Source: Choristoneura fumiferana (Eukaryota; Arthropoda; Insecta; Lepidoptera; Tortricidae). Taken from it: 64,000 nucleotides of DNA. The position numbers were made by a program, and so were the translations under genes. How positions within the stretch are numbered: position 1 is the stretch's first letter; the number at the start of each line of letters is the position of its first letter. Of this stretch, positions 61,141 to 64,000 are shown one piece after another. Where the stretch lies: NCBI RefSeq assembly GCF_025370935.1, contig NC_133482.1:3402848-3466847 (forward strand), read 5' to 3'. The notes under the pieces were generated by a model that was given only the letters and a program-made list of their open reading frames with translations, did not search any database and was not told where the DNA came from.

Positions 61141-61739
61141 CCGGCCGAGAGATGAGATGTTCCATAACCATTACGAAAATATTAAGTAATATTTTTCTAA
61201 GTATTTCGTATTTTATGCGAAATATTCCAAGTCTAGGTATATTTTATACCTTAGACTGCTATTTACTCTTAAACTACTAATAATTCTCAAGAAAACTTAA
61301 CCGTTATAGTTTTGCTTGTAAGTTTGATATACTTACTACCATCCTGATTGTTTTCAAATTTTCCACCCACTGGGGACGCTTAGATTTTAGTGAAAATTTG
61401 CACTTTGAAGTTGAATATTTTGCAAAAAATCACTGAATTGAAAAATCGTTTTAGAAACCCCCAAATGGTTTTAAAAGACCTATCCAACGATACTCCACAC
61501 TACAAGGTTGGAAGAGAAAAAAAATCACCCCCACTTTACGTCTATGGGATGTCCTCTAAAAATTTTTTTTTTTTTTATTGTACCATTTTGTCGGCATAGT
61601 TTACATATATATTCGTGCAAAACTACAGCTTTGTAGCATCGATAGTCCCTGAGCAAAGCCGCGGACGGACAGACAGACAGACATGGCGAATCTATAAGGG
61701 TTCCGTTTATTCCATTTTGGCTACGGAACCCTAAAAACA
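61141..61739 (+). repeat. AGGGTTCCG hairpin repeat, copy 3
   Basis: Same orientation and order as 49535-50077: ATTAAGTAATATTTTTCTAAG, CCACCCACTGG, GTCGGCATAGTTTACATATA, the CAGACAGACA tract, then the terminal stem. Confidence 0.8.
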
Positions 61740-62189
61740 GGAAACTGCTGGTTTTGCAAACGGCGTTATTTTTTAATTTAGGTTATAACAGACACTAATA
61801 CATCGATTCTGCTCTTGATCCTGAACGAACTGAGTATTTAAATTTTTTTTACTCCCTAAAAATAGAAATATAAATTGTTTACTTCTTTGAGTATCGTAGC
61901 TACCATAATACCTGTACTGTGCTGTGCAACATACATAATATTCTGCCAGATCTAGCGTAGAAACATTAATGTATCACAAAAAAAAACCGAATAAAATTGT
62001 ACCCTTGTAGGAAGATTTATTTGTTGCTGTTTATCTCACTACCTTTATTTATTTTGGACGTATATTATATGTACGATATAATTATGTATGTATTCGTAGA
62101 TGTATTGCTGTTACGTTTAAATTTTCTTATCTACTTTTGATGCACCACCTGTTGTAAACTAGTCCTTCCTTCTTTCTGTAAAAAAGGTT
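61740..62189. other. Intergenic, nothing recognised
   Basis: AT-rich, no ORF or repeat assignment. Confidence 0.4.
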
Positions 62190-62330
62190 GCCTGGAAGAG
62201 ATCGCTCTTAAGCGATAAGGCCGCCTATTGCTCACCTTGTAATATTTTTTTCTGTGTATCTGTTTTCTGTATCGCTTACTATGTCTGGTGTACAATAAAG
62301 AGTCTTTGTATTGTATTGTATTGTAAGATC
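62190..62330 (+). mobile_element. LINE 3' UTR with (TTGTA)n tail
   Basis: GATCGCTCTTAAGCGATAAG, then GTGTACAATAAAGAGTC and a TTGTATTGTATTGTA tail: the 3' end of a non-LTR element. Confidence 0.65.
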
Positions 62331-62629
62331 TGTCACAAAACGTGTTTCCTACTCTGTACCGACCCTACGTCACTTAAGGCGCAACGCAAATAGCCTTGTT
62401 AATGTGTTTACCAGTTTTACATTTAAAACGCACCGCTCGAGTCAACGGTCTAAGGGGGTATCTCACGCGCACTATATTTCCAGAAGTTTACGTAAACAAT
62501 GACAAAATGGTGCTTATTATTAATTTATTATCCAAAACATAAGCTATTCTCAGTCCGGACCCTTATGTTCCAATTCTATTTAGTCGTTCATACTATAAAG
62601 ACCACACTAAGTAACTGAGGAACTAAGGT
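62331..62629. other. Intergenic, nothing recognised
   Basis: No supported feature between the LINE tail and the next LINE relic; an ORF at 62311-62502 starts inside the LINE tail and has no motif. Confidence 0.35.
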
Positions 62630-62765
62630 CATCGACATAGCTCATAGAATTAGCAAGTTGAAGTAGCACTGGTCATATCTATCGAAGAACCGACAGCCGC
62701 TGGAGTAAACGAGTTCTTGAGTGGAGACCGCGTCTTGGCAAACGTAGTGTAGTTCGCGAGATGAT
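62630..62765 (+). mobile_element. RTE-like LINE relic
   Basis: Reads IAHRISKLK, then with breaks NRQPLE and WRPRLGKRSV, the C-terminal block also seen at 22200-22390. Confidence 0.6.
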
Positions 62766-63551
62766 CACCTTTTACATTTGCGTACTCGTACTTACGTATT
62801 TTTTTGTTTTAGGTATAGTTGTAAATTAGTAGTATATAACGGTATTACTATATTTATAAATCAACAAATAATTACAAGATACAATAATACGATAGGCAAC
62901 AAAATTAATAAAACAACATAAATATACCTAACTATAAAAAGAAAACACCATCTAAGAGGCCCTCCTGCGGCATAGACCCCAACACACTGGCGGCATTACC
63001 TCTCTGTACAGTTAAGAAATTCGCTGGGAGAGGTAAGCGCCAGCTCTGGGGTCTCCTGAGGTCTCTATCAGCCGGGACGATAAGGCTCCCATGAAGGCCT
63101 TCATGTCAGCCGACCAGGGACCCATAGTCTCCACTGCGAGCGCCGAAAACTCATAGTCCTTTAAAAGAGAAGAGTATTTGCGGCGCTTAGTATATAATTG
63201 TAGTGTAATAGTTTAAAGCAGGGACACATGAAAAAATAATAGATACCTACCTACCTACCTATTAACAATATAGTCATAGTATCATGTGTAAGGTAAACAT
63301 GAGTAGTATGTGCACAGTTGCCAACACCACTCCGGCGAATTTATAAATAATATGTTTAAATTTAGCATTATAATCTTGTTAGTCTAGATACAGACTTAAG
63401 ACAATAATTATAAGTTAACTTTCGTACTAAAATTATTTGCCGGTAGGTAATTAATCTAAAATAGACATCGACAACCCTAAGCGTCCGCACGGAGTAGGCA
63501 GATAAGTCTCCTAAAGGGTCAGAGTGTGCATACTTCTCCTCTTTTACTACG
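62766..63551. other. Intergenic, no gene recognised
   Basis: 62940-63180 is moderately GC-rich and without stop-free coding support. A short (CTAC)n-like run occurs at 63246-63262. Confidence 0.35.
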
Positions 63552-63950
63552 TCAGTAGTCTATGCGGGAGTCAGGTACGATCGCTTTACCCCATTCTGCC
63601 ACCGCTGCCTGCGTGTGCTTCAGGTGCAGAGGGGTGATATTAGCCAGCACGGAGAGCCAGGGACTTTGAGTTCCCGTGATTATGCCCATAACCCGGTTCA
63701 GCTGAACTTCGACCTTGTCGGTGTGAGCAGTCCGATACCACACCGGGGCACAGTACTCGGCGGTGGAGTTGGAGTACACCAGGACCAGGGTGGAAATCCG
63801 CAAGACATCAGCGCGAGCATAATTAAAGTAATTTGGGTAGTTCCACTGAACTTCATCGTCATTTAAGGTATGGGGGTTTATTGTCTTTTTTATATAAGAG
63901 AGGGTAAATCGCCGCCCATGGACACCTGTCAACACGAGGGGTATCACAGT
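63552..63950 (-). pseudogene. Jockey/CR1-like LINE reverse-transcriptase C-terminal fragment
   Basis: The minus strand has LRISTLVLVYSNSTAEYCAP, VWYRTAHTDKVEVQLNRVMG and WLSVLANITPLHLK, the thumb-region signature (YS-AEYCAPVW, H---VD-QLN--MRII-G) of non-LTR reverse transcriptases. The upstream part of the same open frame (63810-63947) is unrelated repeat sequence. The catalytic core is absent. Confidence 0.75.
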
Positions 63951-64000
63951 TGCGTTGCCGGCCCTTTGAGAGACTGTTAGACTTGTTTTTTAAAGTTCCC

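Overview
The window is AT-rich, gene-poor, intron-rich eukaryotic DNA. Its dispersed repeats match families common in Lepidoptera: tRNA-derived SINEs, RTE- and Jockey-type LINE ends, a Helitron ending in CTAGT, and several short foldback/MITE families. It is therefore most likely from a moth or butterfly; species cannot be told from sequence alone. No rRNA, genuine tRNA, CRISPR or bacterial-type operon was seen.

The only host genes I can support are a same-strand (+) cluster of M14A zinc carboxypeptidase (pro-carboxypeptidase A/B) genes: (1) the last exon of one gene at the left edge (223-448); (2) gene A (17807-23803, 7 exons, 414 aa), whose reading frame is open but which has lost all three zinc ligands and the catalytic Glu, so it is a predicted pseudoenzyme; (3) gene B (25343-28065, 6 exons, 438 aa), complete, with a CPA-like specificity residue; (4) a broken copy of gene A's last exon (33935-34127) followed by gene B' (35688-38372, 438 aa), about 99 percent identical to B; (5) gene C (40259-45313, 6 exons, 439 aa), complete, with a CPB-like Asp at the specificity position. 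B, B', C and the edge gene end in a hydrophobic tail of GPI-signal type; gene A does not. Each complete protein has a signal peptide, a propeptide of about 90 residues and a catalytic domain, which fits secreted or membrane-tethered digestive exopeptidases. The tissue is not shown by the sequence.

The block 23558-29213 recurs at 33883-40013. The second copy begins exactly after a run of 100 N (33783-33882), so it may be a real tandem duplication or two haplotypes placed end to end by the assembler. Between the copies lies a TIR DNA transposon (about 29249-32846) with a Ser-rich N-terminal ORF, a Cys-rich block and a C-terminal piece, but with the middle deleted. It is flanked by two direct copies of a sequence of about 0.95 kb.

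The rest (449-17637 and 45314-64000) is intergenic DNA made of repeat relics. These include a nested TIR element at 3137-4221, a hAT-type MITE with an 8-bp target duplication at 55910-56336, several hairpin elements, SINEs with clear 12-bp target duplications, and many LINE 3' ends. In genes A and C three mobile elements end within about 30 bp of a splice acceptor.
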